A stretch of DNA of 64,000 nucleotides, from assembly GCA_963971285.1 (NCBI GenBank), contig OZ020260.1, positions 6,234,798-6,298,797 on the forward strand, in the 5' to 3' direction. Within the stretch, counting starts at the first letter, position 1, and every line of letters begins with the position of its first letter. Shown one piece after another: positions 10,717 through 23,292 of the stretch. The translations under genes were made by a program, and so were the position numbers. The notes under the pieces were generated by a model. It searched no databases. It worked only from the letters and a program-made list of their open reading frames with translations, and had not been told where the DNA came from. The stretch is from Astropecten irregularis (Eukaryota > Echinodermata > Asteroidea > Paxillosida > Astropectinidae).

Positions 10717-12182
10717 GGTGAGTCGGTGCTTTTGAGTACACATAATTTAGAATCAAGCGCTGGCTCAAGTGGAATTTTCTTCCACAAAATTGTTGCCTGC
10801 AATGAGTCAATGGCATTTTGAGTCTAAAAATAACCAAAATAACCACGACATGCTGAACAGGATGTACTGCTTTTACAACAACTGCCAAATGTATGCAGCT
10901 AGTGACCTTTGGACAGTGTGCATTTTATAAAACAAGCACTGTAAGTACATGTATGTATGCACATGACCAAATGATTGGGAGGCCACGTCCACTTAATATC
11001 ATATCAGCATAATGTTGTCTCACAGCATTTTGTCAAGGTGATACTGAACTGCATGTCATGCATGTAAATGTACATGACGTATACCATGTGTAGATACCGT
11101 GTAGTCATGGTAGTGTATACCCGGTATTGATGCCAGTATTTATGGCCAGGTTTTGCGAAGGCCTACAAATTTCGTGGAATTTCAAAGCGGGCAGCAGTTC
11201 TGCCTTTTCTTTCGGAGTATGAAATCTGCAGGCCAATGCAATCATGGTGTTTAAAACTTGAAAACGTACGTGGCATTAGCACTACGAAGTAAGAACTACA
11301 TGTACTGTAGCAGTACTATGCCAGCCTACGAATCAGTACAGTCAATCAACATGATCAAGGAAGTGTGTCTAGCTAGAGCAGTTTTTGCTAGACATTGTAC
11401 AACGGGCTACTAGTACTATTCCGAGCCATGCTGTAGTCATGGTAGTAAGCAGGTTGTGCGACTGACAGGGTAACTTGTAACGTTAGTTCTACTTCTAGAA
11501 CTTAATAGGATCCTTCATGGATGTAGTCGGATCATGCTATTTCTACCTCCATGGTCGGATTGAGCCTGAAGTTCTTTCTAGAACATGTAGAAGAACATCA
11601 CGGTCAAGTGTACAGAATGAAGGCATACACCGTAACACTCCCGTACAGACTTGCAAAATCAGACTTGCAGACACTGTCAATGAACGTGCCTGCAACTGTT
11701 TTACAACTTTTCTTTACAAGTGAAAGTAGGCCTATTAATTGCAGGGGCCAACTCTATTTAGGCCCTTACTGGTCCCACTCTGTTTTCAGTATCAGCATTG
11801 GAATACCATGAATACACAATCAATCAGACAAAGTTCATTCCACAATTCACAAAATGCATGTCACAAATCGACAACATTTTAGGGATGTCATGGCGAAACT
11901 GCGTCTGCAGTGCATGCTACTGCTAAGTGATAAGTCAGTACGGTAAGTGCATGGTGCTGTTGAGCACAATGTTGATGCCTAGCCTGCGCAAGCTTCAAAC
12001 TGGGCAGTGCACAACTTTGAACCATGGAGAAATAAGCTCCATGTTTGAACTTAACCATGTTTAAAACATTCATTTGGCCGGGGATTTTTTTTAAACTGTG
12101 GCACGTAGCTTCCTTCACTAATTATTGGTTAAAAATGTTGGACACAGTTCACACTCACAGTCACAGGTCTTTTTTAAAAATA
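10717..12182. other. Intergenic sequence without a supported gene
   Basis: Only short frames without family resemblance are present. Scattered TACATGTAC motifs and the pair of GTAGTCATGGTAGT motifs near 11100 and 11430 were seen; nothing further can be called. Confidence 0.5.
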
Positions 12183-12320
12183 GGGGCCTGTTTGTTTAAA
12201 CGCACAGGATCCCAAAATTGCGGATCCACGTCTAGGCTATGCAGCGTACGCTAAAATGGGATCCGGATCAGTAGAATCGGTGATCCTTTGCATTTAAATT
12301 TATTTTAAACAAACGGGCCC
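12183..12320. mobile_element. 138-bp MITE with GGGCCTGTTTGTTTAAA ends
   Basis: Left end GGGGCCTGTTTGTTTAAAC, right end TTTAAACAAACGGGCCC, i.e. matching inverted repeats of about 18 bp, flanked by TA. The middle holds three GGATCC-like motifs (AGGATCCC, CGGATCC, GGGATCC). Non-coding. Confidence 0.7.
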
Positions 12321-12531
12321 TAAGGCCTAACGTTGTTAGGTCACTTCGAACAAACAAACAAACGCTTAACGACTGCGCAGGTTGAAAGATTGCGCTCAAC
12401 AAATCATCATGGTAGAAATAGATTTCTAACTACATGGTTAAATTACACACAGACTGTACGAGCGTATTGATACTGTCAACTGAGAACTGAGACTGTACCG
12501 TACAAAAGAGGCCATGTATTGTACAGTGTAC

Positions 12532-12604
12532 CTTAGTTGCGATGATCTTAACCCTAAGGTCCCAGTCCCTGGTCAGACCTAGGGTTACGATCATCGCAAC
12601 TAAG
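12532..12604. mobile_element. Tiny palindromic MITE (hAT-like), copy 1
   Basis: About 73 bp, TAGTTGCGATGATC at the left and GATCATCGCAACTAA at the right, nearly one hairpin. Exact 8-bp GTGTACCT stands on both sides, the signature of hAT-type insertion. A second copy with its own 8-bp duplication is at 23.2 kb. Confidence 0.8.
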
Positions 12605-13256
12605 TGTACCTGGGTACGTACGGCTAAAAATAATTTTGTTCTCCACATTTTCCTAGGCCTATCAGCATTTTCTCGCCATAATGGCGAGAAGTCTTCCTCC
12701 TCTATACGATCCAAAACATGCATACCTACAACAACTACGGACTTCGTCGCTTTCTGCACGTTTATTTGGTGTCTATTCGATAAGAATTAATTCATCAGTT
12801 TCTACTTTCTAGTGAAGAATACAAGAGCCACGCCGTCATTCGAGGCATGAATGGGCTCATACGTATGAAGACCAACCGGACTGGTTGTTGTTGTATTGCG
12901 CATGTGTACAATGGTGTTAGTCTCTATTCAGTCGTCATAACAAAAAGTACACAATACAATCGTTTATGGAAAGATAATACATGCTGTGCTGATTCTTCAA
13001 AATAGCATGCCATTTAGAATAACTATTTACGTTAAATAGGAGAAATATTCCCTTCAAAAGAAAACGAGACGAAGAAGAACAAGAATTCTCTGATTAAGAT
13101 AAATACATATAATCACGAGTATTAAAGAAGCAGTCTAGCGAAATCAGATCTCTCTCATGCATATTCATTTATTTAAATTAGTTACTTGCCCTTACTTTAA
13201 GCCAATGACCATAATAGTTTTCCTATGGTGCCTCTTAGGGGACACGGGCAAAATAA

Positions 13257-13990
13257 AAGTTGGAGAGAGTTGAGAGAAAAAATATATAATTATTTCGTTC
13301 CCGCAGCGTACTATTTTGCTTCCTCAAAATACTATTTTGTTCCCTAGAAAATATTGATTCATTCCCTGTAAATATTTTCATTATTTCTGGGTTATTGCAG
13401 CCACTATCGCAGCCCTGAAGCTGAATTGAAATGGTAAATATTCTCGAAATTTAATACATTTTTAGTATTTATTTCATTTCTCGGGAAAAAACAAGTTTCT
13501 AAGCACAAGAACAATAATTAACACTTTCAGTAGAACAGGACAAGACAAAATAACTACATAAGAATCCAATCAGCTTCCGAAGGACTCTGCCCAAAAGAAA
13601 TTAATTATGTCAAAGGTGCTCTCCAGACTAATTGAATAAATATGAATGAATATGAATAATCATTACAAATAATAAAAAAAAAATAACACTCATGCAAAAA
13701 AAGTAACCAGAATTCATTTCTTTTAAATCCTCAAAATAATATTTCATTCCCTCAAAATATTAGTTCATTTTCTCGAAACATTATTTCGTTCCCTCAAAAT
13801 CATTTCGTTCCTCAAAATATAATTAATTCAAGGTCACAAAATACTATTTCAAGGCAAGGAATTTATTTGGAGGGAACAAAATATTCTTAAGGGAGAAAAA
13901 TAAATTATTTCAAGGTAACGAAATAGATGTTTTCGTCCCCACAAAATCATTTCGTTCCCCCGAAATGTTCCCTCGAAATAGCCATTATTT
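13257..13990. repeat. ATTTCGTTCCCTCAAAATA repeat field
   Basis: At least ten loosely spaced copies of an 18-20 bp motif close to ATTTCGTTCCCTCAAAATA occur in two clusters (about 13290-13380 and 13730-13990). The right cluster also has copies in the opposite sense (AACAAAATATTCTTAAGGGA, GGTAACGAAATAGA). An AT-rich segment without the motif lies between. This resembles subterminal iterations of a transposon more than a plain satellite. No coding frame. Confidence 0.6.
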
Positions 13991-14407
13991 AATTCCATCG
14001 AATTTATAGGTATTTATGCTTGAACATAGCTCTTTCGTTAGAAACCTTTATTTTATTGGTCGTGACTGAAAACTTCGGTATTTGCGGCAACACCGAGTGG
14101 CTTTTAAGGGACAGAATTAAGTGAGGAAAATCTGGAGCAACAGCAGTAACGTAAATAAACAGCAGAGGGTCCCTCAAGAAACCATTTGAATTATTTGGCA
14201 ATGACAACTTTGGCAACTGAAGACCTAATACGGAGCGCTTCTTTTTCATCTAACAGTACAAGGTTTCCCAATTGAGTTTAAACAACTTGGAGCCTTTTCC
14301 AATTCGTTTCCAATATAACTTTAAATCAACCCCAAACCGTTGTCAGTTGCTCATGTTGGAATCTCCTCACTTTCGCAATTTTACAATGCATGAAAAGTAG
14401 GCCCTAC

Positions 14408-14738
14408 TATAATTTGGTAGCATAATATATCGAAACAGAAATCTTGAATTCATAGATATACCTATAACATTCAGGTTATGGTAATGAAACCTAGAAAGTT
14501 AATTTGTTTCTGCCTGAATGGCAGTATTTATCCGGAAAAGAGTAAAATCAATTGACCAAAAATGAAACAATTTTGATCCTCAGAAGATCAAAAATACCAT
14601 CATCGGGTATAGGCGTTTTAGTGTTTTCACAAAAAGCGGGCACCGTATTGGATTGTGAAGTTATCTCGTGATAATTATGTTTGCCCATGAATCTGCATTT
14701 CTTTGACAAAAACCAAAGTATGAAGTTAGCGCCTTTGA
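14408..14738 (-). mobile_element. TTAA MITE family A, inverted copy (old)
   Basis: TTTGGTAGCATAATATATCG at the left, CCATGAATCTGCATTTCTTT and CAAAAACCAAAGTATGAAGT at the right, with a degenerate central TTTTGATCCTCAGAAGATCA. Sequence divergence is higher than in the 4.7-6.5 kb copies. Confidence 0.7.
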
Positions 14739-14739
14739 A

Positions 14740-15572
14740 AATCAAAATGAAAAAAAAATAGTCCATTTAAATGAAATTAATGACGGACATAACTGGATAA
14801 AGTTATGAACATCATGGTTATATTACTCGTGCATTGCGCAGAAAAATGGTAAACAACCAAACCAGATGATGTCAGTTTTGTTTCATTTACAAACAAATTT
14901 AAAACCTTACAGGCAACTGTTAACTTAGCTGTTTCAAAAGCAACATAATAATAGAAACGGTGACTAAAAGCAGCAAAAACGCACAGAAATATGCTTTGAA
15001 ACTTCCATAAACTTTAAAACAAAAGAATAAAAAAAAGGAAAGGGGGCTTTTATGCAGCATCTCGTTCCTAGTGATTATTATGCTAGGGAAACAGAGCTAG
15101 CAAGAGAATTGAAAGGTAGTAAGGGAGGGGCGAGAGGAAGACCTTGACTCTTTTTATCTTATAATATCAAATGTTGCCGTCTCTTTTTTTTTCTCCTCCT
15201 CTGTTTCATCCATCTTTTTTTCATTTATTTTATTTTCCGTTTTCATCCCTTCCCCTATTACCCTGTCCTCTTTCCTCATGCAAGCATATACCCTCCATCT
15301 CCGGATTGTTTAAGCTTTGAGTAGCTTTTGATGGTTCCCATCTCTCATTGTAAATGTTGAGACAATTGACAGTGATGGAAAGCTTCTTAAAAATGACTTT
15401 CAAAGGTGTGATCCGGTTTTTTTCTACGCATAATAATATTACATGTCCCTCATTTCATTTCACTGGGTTTTTTTTAATGCACTGTATAACAAAACCAAAC
15501 TGTATTTAAAAAATGACTTACCATGAATAAATTCCAACATGAACAATTACTGGCAACGAAGGTCAGGGTAGA
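14740..15572. other. AT-rich intergenic stretch without recognised feature
   Basis: Poly-T and TTTTCATTT-rich tracts near 15190-15260 are the only notable content. No gene or repeat boundary can be supported. Confidence 0.5.
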
Positions 15573-15890
15573 CTTAAAGGTATCATATACTGTACTTTGG
15601 TAGCATACCAAAACAGAAATCCTCAAAGCTTTATCTATTACTAATTACAGGGTATACAGATGGTGATGGTAGAAACATACCGTTAAAGTTTTACTGCCTG
15701 AAATGCTGTATTTAACTTTTAAAGATAAAATTAAATAAAATAGAAAAGACTTAAGAAACACTGTGGCCGTTTTCACTGTTTTCTCAAAAAGTGGGCGCCA
15801 CATATGGGACTGAAATTTTCACAGATGACCGTTAATTATTGCATCTTCCTTGATATTCTTGCCCATGAATGTGTATTAATTAATGTGATA
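15573..15890 (-). mobile_element. TTAA MITE family A, inverted copy, left end eroded
   Basis: Starts CTTAAAGGTATCATATACTG and runs through TTTGGTAGCATACCAAAACA, GGTAGAAACATACCGTTAAA, CTCAAAAAGTGGGCGCC and ATGGGACTGAAATTTTCACA, then fades after TTGCCCATGAATGTG without the expected terminal repeat. Confidence 0.75.
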
Positions 15891-16068
15891 TTAATTATAT
15901 TAGTATATATTTAAAGTTAAGTGGATATAAATTCAACTGGAAGACTTTTAAAAGGGGAATCTTTTTTAAAGGACAAAGAGGCGCTCGGAATTATATTTTA
16001 TTTTCATAGGCATGATTATAAAATTTGGTTTTCATTTTTTCAAATGGTTTGAAAAAACACCAACAATG

Positions 16069-19000
16069 TAAAAGACCAACCGTACAGGGGCTTCATACAT
16101 ATTGAAGCATCAACCGGCGTACACAAAACCCCATGCAAAAGACCAACCGTACAGGGGCTTCATACGTATTGAAGCATCAACCGGCGTACACATAACCCCA
16201 TGCAAAAGACCAACCGTACAGGGGCTTCATACGTATTGAAGCATCAACCGGCGTACACATAACCCAATGCAAAAGACCAACCGTACAGGGGCTTCATACG
16301 TATTGAAGCATCAACCGGCGTACACATAACCCAATGCAAAAGACCAACCGTACAGGGGCTTCATACGTATTGAAGCAACAACCGGCGTACACATAACCCT
16401 ATGCAAAAGACCAACCGTACAGAGGCTTCATACGTATTGAAGCACCAACCGGCGTACACATAACCCTATGCAAAAGACCAACCGTACAGGGGCTTCATAC
16501 GTATTGAAGCACCAACCGGCGTACACATAACCCAATGCAAAAGACCAACCGTACAGGGGCTTCATACGTATTGAAGCACCAACCGGCGTACACATAACCC
16601 AATGCAAAAGACCAACCGTACAGGGGCTTTATACGTATTGAAGCACCAACCGGCGTACAAATAACCCTGTGCAAAAGACCAACCGTACAGGGGCTTCATA
16701 CGTATTGAAGCAACAACCGGCGTACACATAACCCTATGCAAAAGACCAACCGTACAGAGGCTTCATACGTATTGAAGCACCAACCGGCGTACACATAACC
16801 CTATGCAAAAGACCAACCGTACAGGGGCTTCATACGTATTGAAGCACCAACCGGCGTACACATAACCCAATGCAAAAGACCAACCGTACAGGGGCTTCAT
16901 ACGTATTGAAGCATCAACCGGCGTACACATAACCCAATGCAAAAGACCAACCGTACAGAGGCTTCATACGTATTGAAGCATCAACCGGCGTACACATAAC
17001 CCAATGCAAAAGACCAACCGTACAGGGGCTTCATACGTATTGAAGCACCAACCGGCGTACACATAACCCTATGCAAAAGACAAACCGTACAGGGGCTTCA
17101 TACGTATTGAAGCATCAACCGGCATATGTAAAAGACCAACCGTTATAGGTATCGAAGCACCAACCAGCATACGTATAACCCAATGCAAAAGACCAACCGT
17201 ACAGCGGCTTCATACGTATTGAAGCATCAACCGGCGTACACATAACCCAATGCAAAAGACCAACCGTACAGGGGCTTCATACGTATTGAAGCATCAACCG
17301 GCGTACACATAACCCAATGCAAAAGACCAACCGTACAGGGGCTTCATACGTATTGAAGCAACAACCGGCGTACACATAACCCTATGCAAAAGACCAACCG
17401 TACAGAGGCTTCATACGTATTGAAGCACCAACCGGCGTACACATAACCCAATGCAAAAGACCAACCGTACAGGGGCTTCATACGTATTGAAGCATCAACC
17501 GGCGTACACATAACCCAATGCAAAAGACCAACCGTACAGAGGCTTCATACGTATTGAAGCATCAACCGGCGTACACATAACCCAATGCAAAAGACCAACC
17601 GTACAGGGGCTTCATACGTATTGAAGCACCAACCGGCGTACACATAACCCTATGCAAAAGACAAACCGTACAGGGGCTTCATACGTATTGAAGCATCAAC
17701 CGGCATATGTAAAAGACCAACCGTTATAGGTATCGAAGCACCAACCAGCATACGTATAACCCAATGCAAAAGACCAACCGTACAGGGGCTTTATACGTAT
17801 TGAAGCAACAACCGGCGTACAAATAACCCTGTGCAAAAGACCAACCGTACAGGGGCTTCATACGTATTGAAGCAACAACCGGCGTACACATAACCCTATG
17901 CAAAAGACCAACCGTACAGAGGCTTCATACGTATTGAAGCACCAACCGGCGTACACATAACCCTATGCAAAAGACCAACCGTACAGGGGCTTCATACGTA
18001 TTGAAGCACCAACCGGCGTACACATAACCCAATGCAAAAGACCAACCGTACAGGGGCTTCATACGTATTGAAGCATCAACCGGCGTACACATAACCCAAT
18101 GCAAAAGACCAACCGTACAGAGGCTTCATACGTATTGAAGCATCAACCGGCGTACACATAACCCAATGCAAAAGACCAACCGTACAGGGGCTTCATACGT
18201 ATTGAAGCACCAACCGGCGTACACATAACCCTATGCAAAAGACAAACCGTACAGGGGCTTCATACGTATTGAAGCATCAACCGGCATATGTAAAAGACCA
18301 ACCGTTATAGGTATCGAAGCACCAACCAGCATACGTATAACCCAATGCAAAAGACCAACCGTACAGCGGCTTCATACGTATTGAAGCATCAACCGGCGTA
18401 CACATAACCCAATGCAAAAGACCAACCGTACAGGGGCTTCATACGTATTGAAGCATCAACCGGCGTACACATAACCCAATGCAAAAGACCAACCGTACAG
18501 GGGCTTCATACGTATTGAAGCAACAACCGGCGTACACATAACCCTATGCAAAAGACCAACCGTACAGAGGCTTCATACGTATTGAAGCACCAACCGGCGT
18601 ACACATAACCCTATGCAAAAGACCAACCGTACAGGGGCTTCATACGTATTGAAGCACCAACCGGCGTACACATAACCCAATGCAAAAGACCAACCGTACA
18701 GGGGCTTCATACGTATTGAAGCACCAACCGGCGTACACATAACCCAATGCAAAAGACCAACCGTACAGGGGCTTTATACGTATTGAAGCACCAACCGGCG
18801 TACACATAACCCTGTGCAAAAGACCAACCGTACAGGGGCTTCATACGTATTGAAGCAACAACCGGCGTACACATAACCCTATGCAAAAGACCAACCGTAC
18901 AGAGGCTTCATACGTATTGAAGCACCAACCGGCGTACACATAACCCTATGCAAAAGACCAACCGTACAGGGGCTTCATACGTATTGAAGCACCAACCGGC

Positions 19001-19740
19001 GTACACATAACCCAATGCAAAAGACCAACCGTACAGGGGCTTCATACGTATTGAAGCATCAACCGGCGTACACATAACCCAATGCAAAAGACCAACCGTA
19101 CAGAGGCTTCATACGTATTGAAGCATCAACCGGCGTACACATAACCCAATGCAAAAGACCAACCGTACAGGGGCTTCATACGTATTGAAGCACCAACCGG
19201 CGTACACATAACCCTATGCAAAAGACAAACCGTACAGGGGCTTCATACGTATTGAAGCATCAACCGGCATATGTAAAAGACCAACCGTTATAGGTATCGA
19301 AGCACCAACCAGCATACGTATAACCCAATGCAAAAGACCAACCGTACAGCGGCTTCATACGTATTGAAGCAACAACCGGCGTATGTAAAAGACCAACCGT
19401 TATAGGTATCGAAGCACCAACCAGCATACGTATAACCCAATGCAAAAGACCAACCGTACAGCGGCTTCATACGTATTGAAGCAACAACCGGCGTATGTAA
19501 AAGACCAACCGTTATAGGTATCAAAGCACCAACCAGCATATACGCATAACCCAATGAAAAAGCTAGGCCAACCGTACAAGGGCTTAATTAATTCATACGT
19601 AATTGAAGCAACAACCGGCGTATGTAAAAGACCAACCGTACAGGGGCTTGATACGTATTGAAGCAACAACCGGCGTATGTAAAAGACCAACCGTTATAGG
19701 TATCGAAGCACCAACCAGCATACGCATTACCCAAGGTAAA
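16069..19740. repeat. 67-bp satellite array, about 55 units, with higher-order structure
   Basis: The unit reads CAAAAGACCAACCGTACAGG, then GGCTTCATACGTATTGAAGC, then ATCAACCGGCGTACACATAA and CCCAATG: 67 bp. Each unit holds the hairpin GCTTCA-TACGTAT-TGAAGC. Variants (AGAGGCTTC, GGCTTTATAC, GCACCAAC, GCAACAAC, CCCTATG) recur in a fixed order. A 45-bp shortened unit marked by GGCATATGTAAAAG and CGTTATAGGTATCGAAGCAC recurs at 17121, 17702, 18283 and 19266; spacings of 581, 581 and 983 bp equal 8x67+45 and 14x67+45. At the right end (19.27-19.74 kb) the array becomes an alternating 67+45 dimer of 112 bp and decays. Since 67 is not a multiple of 3, long frames are not expected and none is credible. 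Confidence 0.95.
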
Positions 19741-20219
19741 AGACTATATAACCATACAGATAATTTATCACTGGATGACAAATTCTGATTCAAGATCAAA
19801 AAAATCTTGCCCTTATTATGCCGTCATCCCGAGATAATTTTATTTCAGGACTAGTCACATGGCACCTCTAGAGCTCCGTACGCACTTATTAATGTTTATT
19901 CATAACCTCCACCGTGACCCACATGCTTAGCGAACGTAAAACCTGTTATGATGAGAGACTTGTGAAGAAGACTAGGCGGATTTCACCTGCTGCACACTGC
20001 CATACCAATTGAGCTGGTTCCCAACCATTAGGTAGTAATACGCGAAGTGCGGGTACCAGGGACCGGTCAACAAAAACATGTGCATGGTTGGTGTTCCGGT
20101 TGGTCTTCATACGTCTGTACTGTTTTATATCTCGTCATTCGGAAGATGAGAAACGCCATAGTGGAAGAGTGCCCTCTATTGACGGGACAATTTATTTCAT
20201 TTGGAGCTATACACTCAAG
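19741..20219. other. Unique sequence between satellite and inverted-repeat element
   Basis: No coding, RNA or repeat signal can be supported. TTTATTCATAACC and GGTACCAGGGACCGGTCAAC are unremarkable. Confidence 0.45.
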
Positions 20220-20990
20220 TACGGAAGTGCATTTAGGACATGCGTAAAAAAAAATTAGGGGTCTGCTATTCCGCCCGGGCGGATTACTATTCCGCCCGGC
20301 GGCCCTGTGATGGCAAAAGGGTGTAACTCAATTTACACCATTTTTGAGATTAAAACTGTTTTGGGTAAAGTGAGGGCGCTTTTTCCATTGAGCGAAATCT
20401 CAAGTTCGTACGATGCATCGTTTTAAAGCTAGCATGTGATATCTCATTAAGGTCATTCACCGTAACTTCAGATACATCTCTTTGCTAAAACAGAAACATG
20501 CAATATGAATTCTGTAACACAAGATACACCCTTTTGCCCTACAGATCATTGGCAGGGAGTTTGTGTAACATAGATTTACACCCTTTTGCCAAGACAATGC
20601 ATTCTATATGACTAATTATGAGCAATGCTAACTTGACATACACCCTTTTGCCAAAAATGTGTTGAGATTGTCAACATTGATTGTGCAGTCAAAAGGGAGT
20701 ATCGACTTTAAAATGCCTCTAATGTGAAAAATAAACATAGAAAATGGTTGAAACTTAAAATATACCTTCTGTATGTTATAAATATTAATTTCAGCAACTT
20801 TTTCCCTGAATTAAATTGGCCAGAAAAAAGTGGTACTAGACAGAATATTCAAAGCCGTTTTTCTCGAAACATGATTTTTCGAGATACAACCTTTTGCCAT
20901 ATTAGGGCCGCCGGGCGGATTAGTAATCCGCCCGGGCGGAATAGCAGACCCCTAATATTTTTTTACGCATGTCCTTAATGCACTTCCGTA
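20220..20990. mobile_element. 771-bp MITE with about 90-bp terminal inverted repeats
   Basis: Left end TACGGAAGTGCATTTAGGAC then ATGCGTAAAAA and AGGGGTCTGCTATTCCGCCC; the right end is its reverse complement (GGGCGGAATAGCAGACCCCT ... GTCCTTAATGCACTTCCGTA) with few mismatches over about 90 bp. The outermost dinucleotide TA may be the target duplication, as in Tc1/mariner-type insertions. The interior repeats CACCCTTTTGCC or CAAAAGGGTGTA at least five times, a plausible set of subterminal protein-binding sites. No transposase. Confidence 0.85.
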
Positions 20991-21059
20991 GGAGACAAAA
21001 TTAGCTGCCTTGATCGCCCCAAAATGCATCTGTCGCTATTGAATTTTATTTCTACAAAC

Positions 21060-22883
21060 ACACGCACCCCTCCCCCCACCCTTTCCCGGTGTAAAGGTTA
21101 TATCTGTCCCCCCTCAAAACGTGTCCCCCGGACAGATTCAGCCAGCTAAAAGTGTCCCCCCGCCGTGTTAATTATGTCCCCCCTGAATTTAACCTGTCCC
21201 CCTCCATGTAATTTGTGTCCCCCCTGGTTTTTCATGGATAATGTGATATTCCCGTGCTATTAAATGAATTAAACCATAATTAGATATGAATTTTGTCTGC
21301 TTTTTAACCATTGATTGAAATAAAATTCACGTGGGTGCACCTGAAGGTGAGAAAAGTCATGGCAACGACTGAGTCGTGTCTAGTCTCAAAGCGTGTATCC
21401 GTATAACCATAACGTATCGTATACGCTTTACCACATGTACATGTACAGTGTACCATAGAGGAAGGAATCTTTCCCTATGTACAGACAGTAGCAAACGGCC
21501 CGTCATGCTCTTACACATGATACGTGATTGCACATAAACAAATTCCTAGCATGCAATCGTTTTAATCACGAAGCACACATGGTTTTGTCATAAAAGGTGC
21601 TTGGATGGCGTGTGGGGAGAAAGGAAACCAGCGGAACTAAAATGATTTATAGTAGTGAAAACAGCTAACTTACATTCCAACTGAGAAGAACAGGGGTGTT
21701 CCTCTGCCCCTGTTTCTACCTCCATGCTTGTATTAAGCTGTTTAAGCAGTCAGAAAATATCAATCAATTTATACAAAATCATCATAATGTCAGTGGAAAA
21801 ATGAAAATGAATTAAAATTAAACTTAATCCTATAAATCCTATTTCAGTGGATTAGCAAGGAATTTTCAGTTGTATGACTATAGATGAAGTCAGTGTACTA
21901 ACTAAGGATTTTCTGCATGCTCGGCTAGCATAAATTCAACACTAGCCCTGTTAGTGTGTGAGTAGAATGGGGATCATTGCAGAGTCATGAAACATGGCCC
22001 TGATTTATATTTCCTATGAATTAATTAGTAAATTACATGTAATTGACTGTTGTTTATAATCATTAAACAAAAATAATGTACGTTTTGTGATTCCTAGTAT
22101 TTCTAATGTGTACGTGTGACATGATTCAAACACTGCAAGTTATGTAATTCTTTTTAATTCCAAGCTCATAATTAATTTCCAGGCCTGAGTGAAAAATAAA
22201 ATAGTACGGTAGGCCTAATCAACATTTATTTATGGCCTCACATGTAATTTCCCAACGTACACTATCATCAGCAGTATAACCATGAATCGAGATCGAGAGT
22301 AAAAAAATTGAGGTAGAAATAGATACAGATTCATCTAAACAACAAAATAGCCCTCTCCGATTACGCGAGTATCGTGGACTTGGAGCTATGTTGCAGCATT
22401 TCAACCGCGAATAATGCGCGTAGTCCAAGCAGTTACAATGTATTACAACAATGTACATTACTATACTATTACCCATTTATTAAATGGCCGATCACGCACA
22501 TGCACAGCCGATCCGCGATCCGACCACGTACATAGAAATCCACAGTTCATCAACTTTGACGTGATCTAAAAGAGCATCAAAATTCATCCTTCTACGCACC
22601 CTGCCCTAAAACAATGTAAAATGCCCTTAACGTAGTCTGGGTGGTAGACTGGTTACGTATCACGAGGTGGGGGACCAATCTAACCGGGGGACACAATTAT
22701 CCTTTGGAGGGGGACAGATATAATCTGAGGGGGACAGATTCATCCATGTAAACGTGTCCCCGCGGACAGCTCTATATGGCCACAGCGGCGTAAATGTGTC
22801 CGCGCGGACTCGTTTAGAGGGGGGACAGAAATAACCTCTACACCGGCACCCCTCCCCTTTTAAAAATCCTGGATCCGCTCCTG
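21060..22883. mobile_element. 1.8-kb non-autonomous transposon with GTCCCCC subterminal iterations
   Basis: Both ends carry inverted CCGGTGTARAGGTTATNTCT followed by about six TGTCCCCC boxes spaced 15-25 bp apart (21098-21230 on the plus strand; 22665-22830 as GGGGGACA). The right terminus is CAGGAGCGGATCCAGGATTT in reverse complement, a hAT-like CAGG...GGATCC end; the left terminus lacks this part and seems eroded. The 1.4-kb interior is AT-rich and non-coding. Confidence 0.7.
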
Positions 22884-23200
22884 GCAATTGATATTTTTTG
22901 AAACCAAAAATTCGAGTTTTCTCGAAGGATTCCCCTTGAGAAATAAATATCATGCACTTTTTTCATATAATGACGGTCCGTTTACATCCTCCGTAGCAAA
23001 TTTCTTCTTTCACGGTGAAATAGCGTCAGGCCGAAACTTTGGTCAGGTTGCTCCCATGCCAATCTCCATGGTTTGACGTCCATTGTTCCTACTCGGCCAA
23101 AATTCAACTGACTATCGATTTAAAACTGAAACTTTGGTAAGTGGGTAGGCCTATTAAGGTTTTTGAATAATATTGAATCAGGTGACTGTGTAGTTTAGGC

Positions 23201-23292
23201 TAGTTGCGATGATCGTAACCCTAGGTCTGACATGTGGACAGGGACCTGTCCCCATCATATGTCAGACCTAGGGTTACGATCATCGCAACTAA
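23201..23292. mobile_element. Tiny palindromic MITE (hAT-like), copy 2
   Basis: TAGTTGCGATGATCGTAACC at the left pairs with GGTTACGATCATCGCAACTA A at the right; the arms extend through CCTAGGTCTGACAT with a 30-base loop. GTTTAGGC lies on both sides as an exact 8-bp target duplication. Same family as 12532-12604. Confidence 0.85.

Noticed and set aside
16069-19740. CRISPR array
   Set aside because: Units are contiguous 67-mers without unique spacers, and the context is eukaryotic.
19260-19799. Several minus-strand frames in the satellite
   Set aside because: Arise from 112-bp dimer repeats; overlapping frames in different phases with the same peptide pieces show repeat origin.
22660-22953. 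97-codon minus-strand frame
   Set aside because: Lies across the GTCCCCC-box end of a transposon; low-complexity and without homologue.
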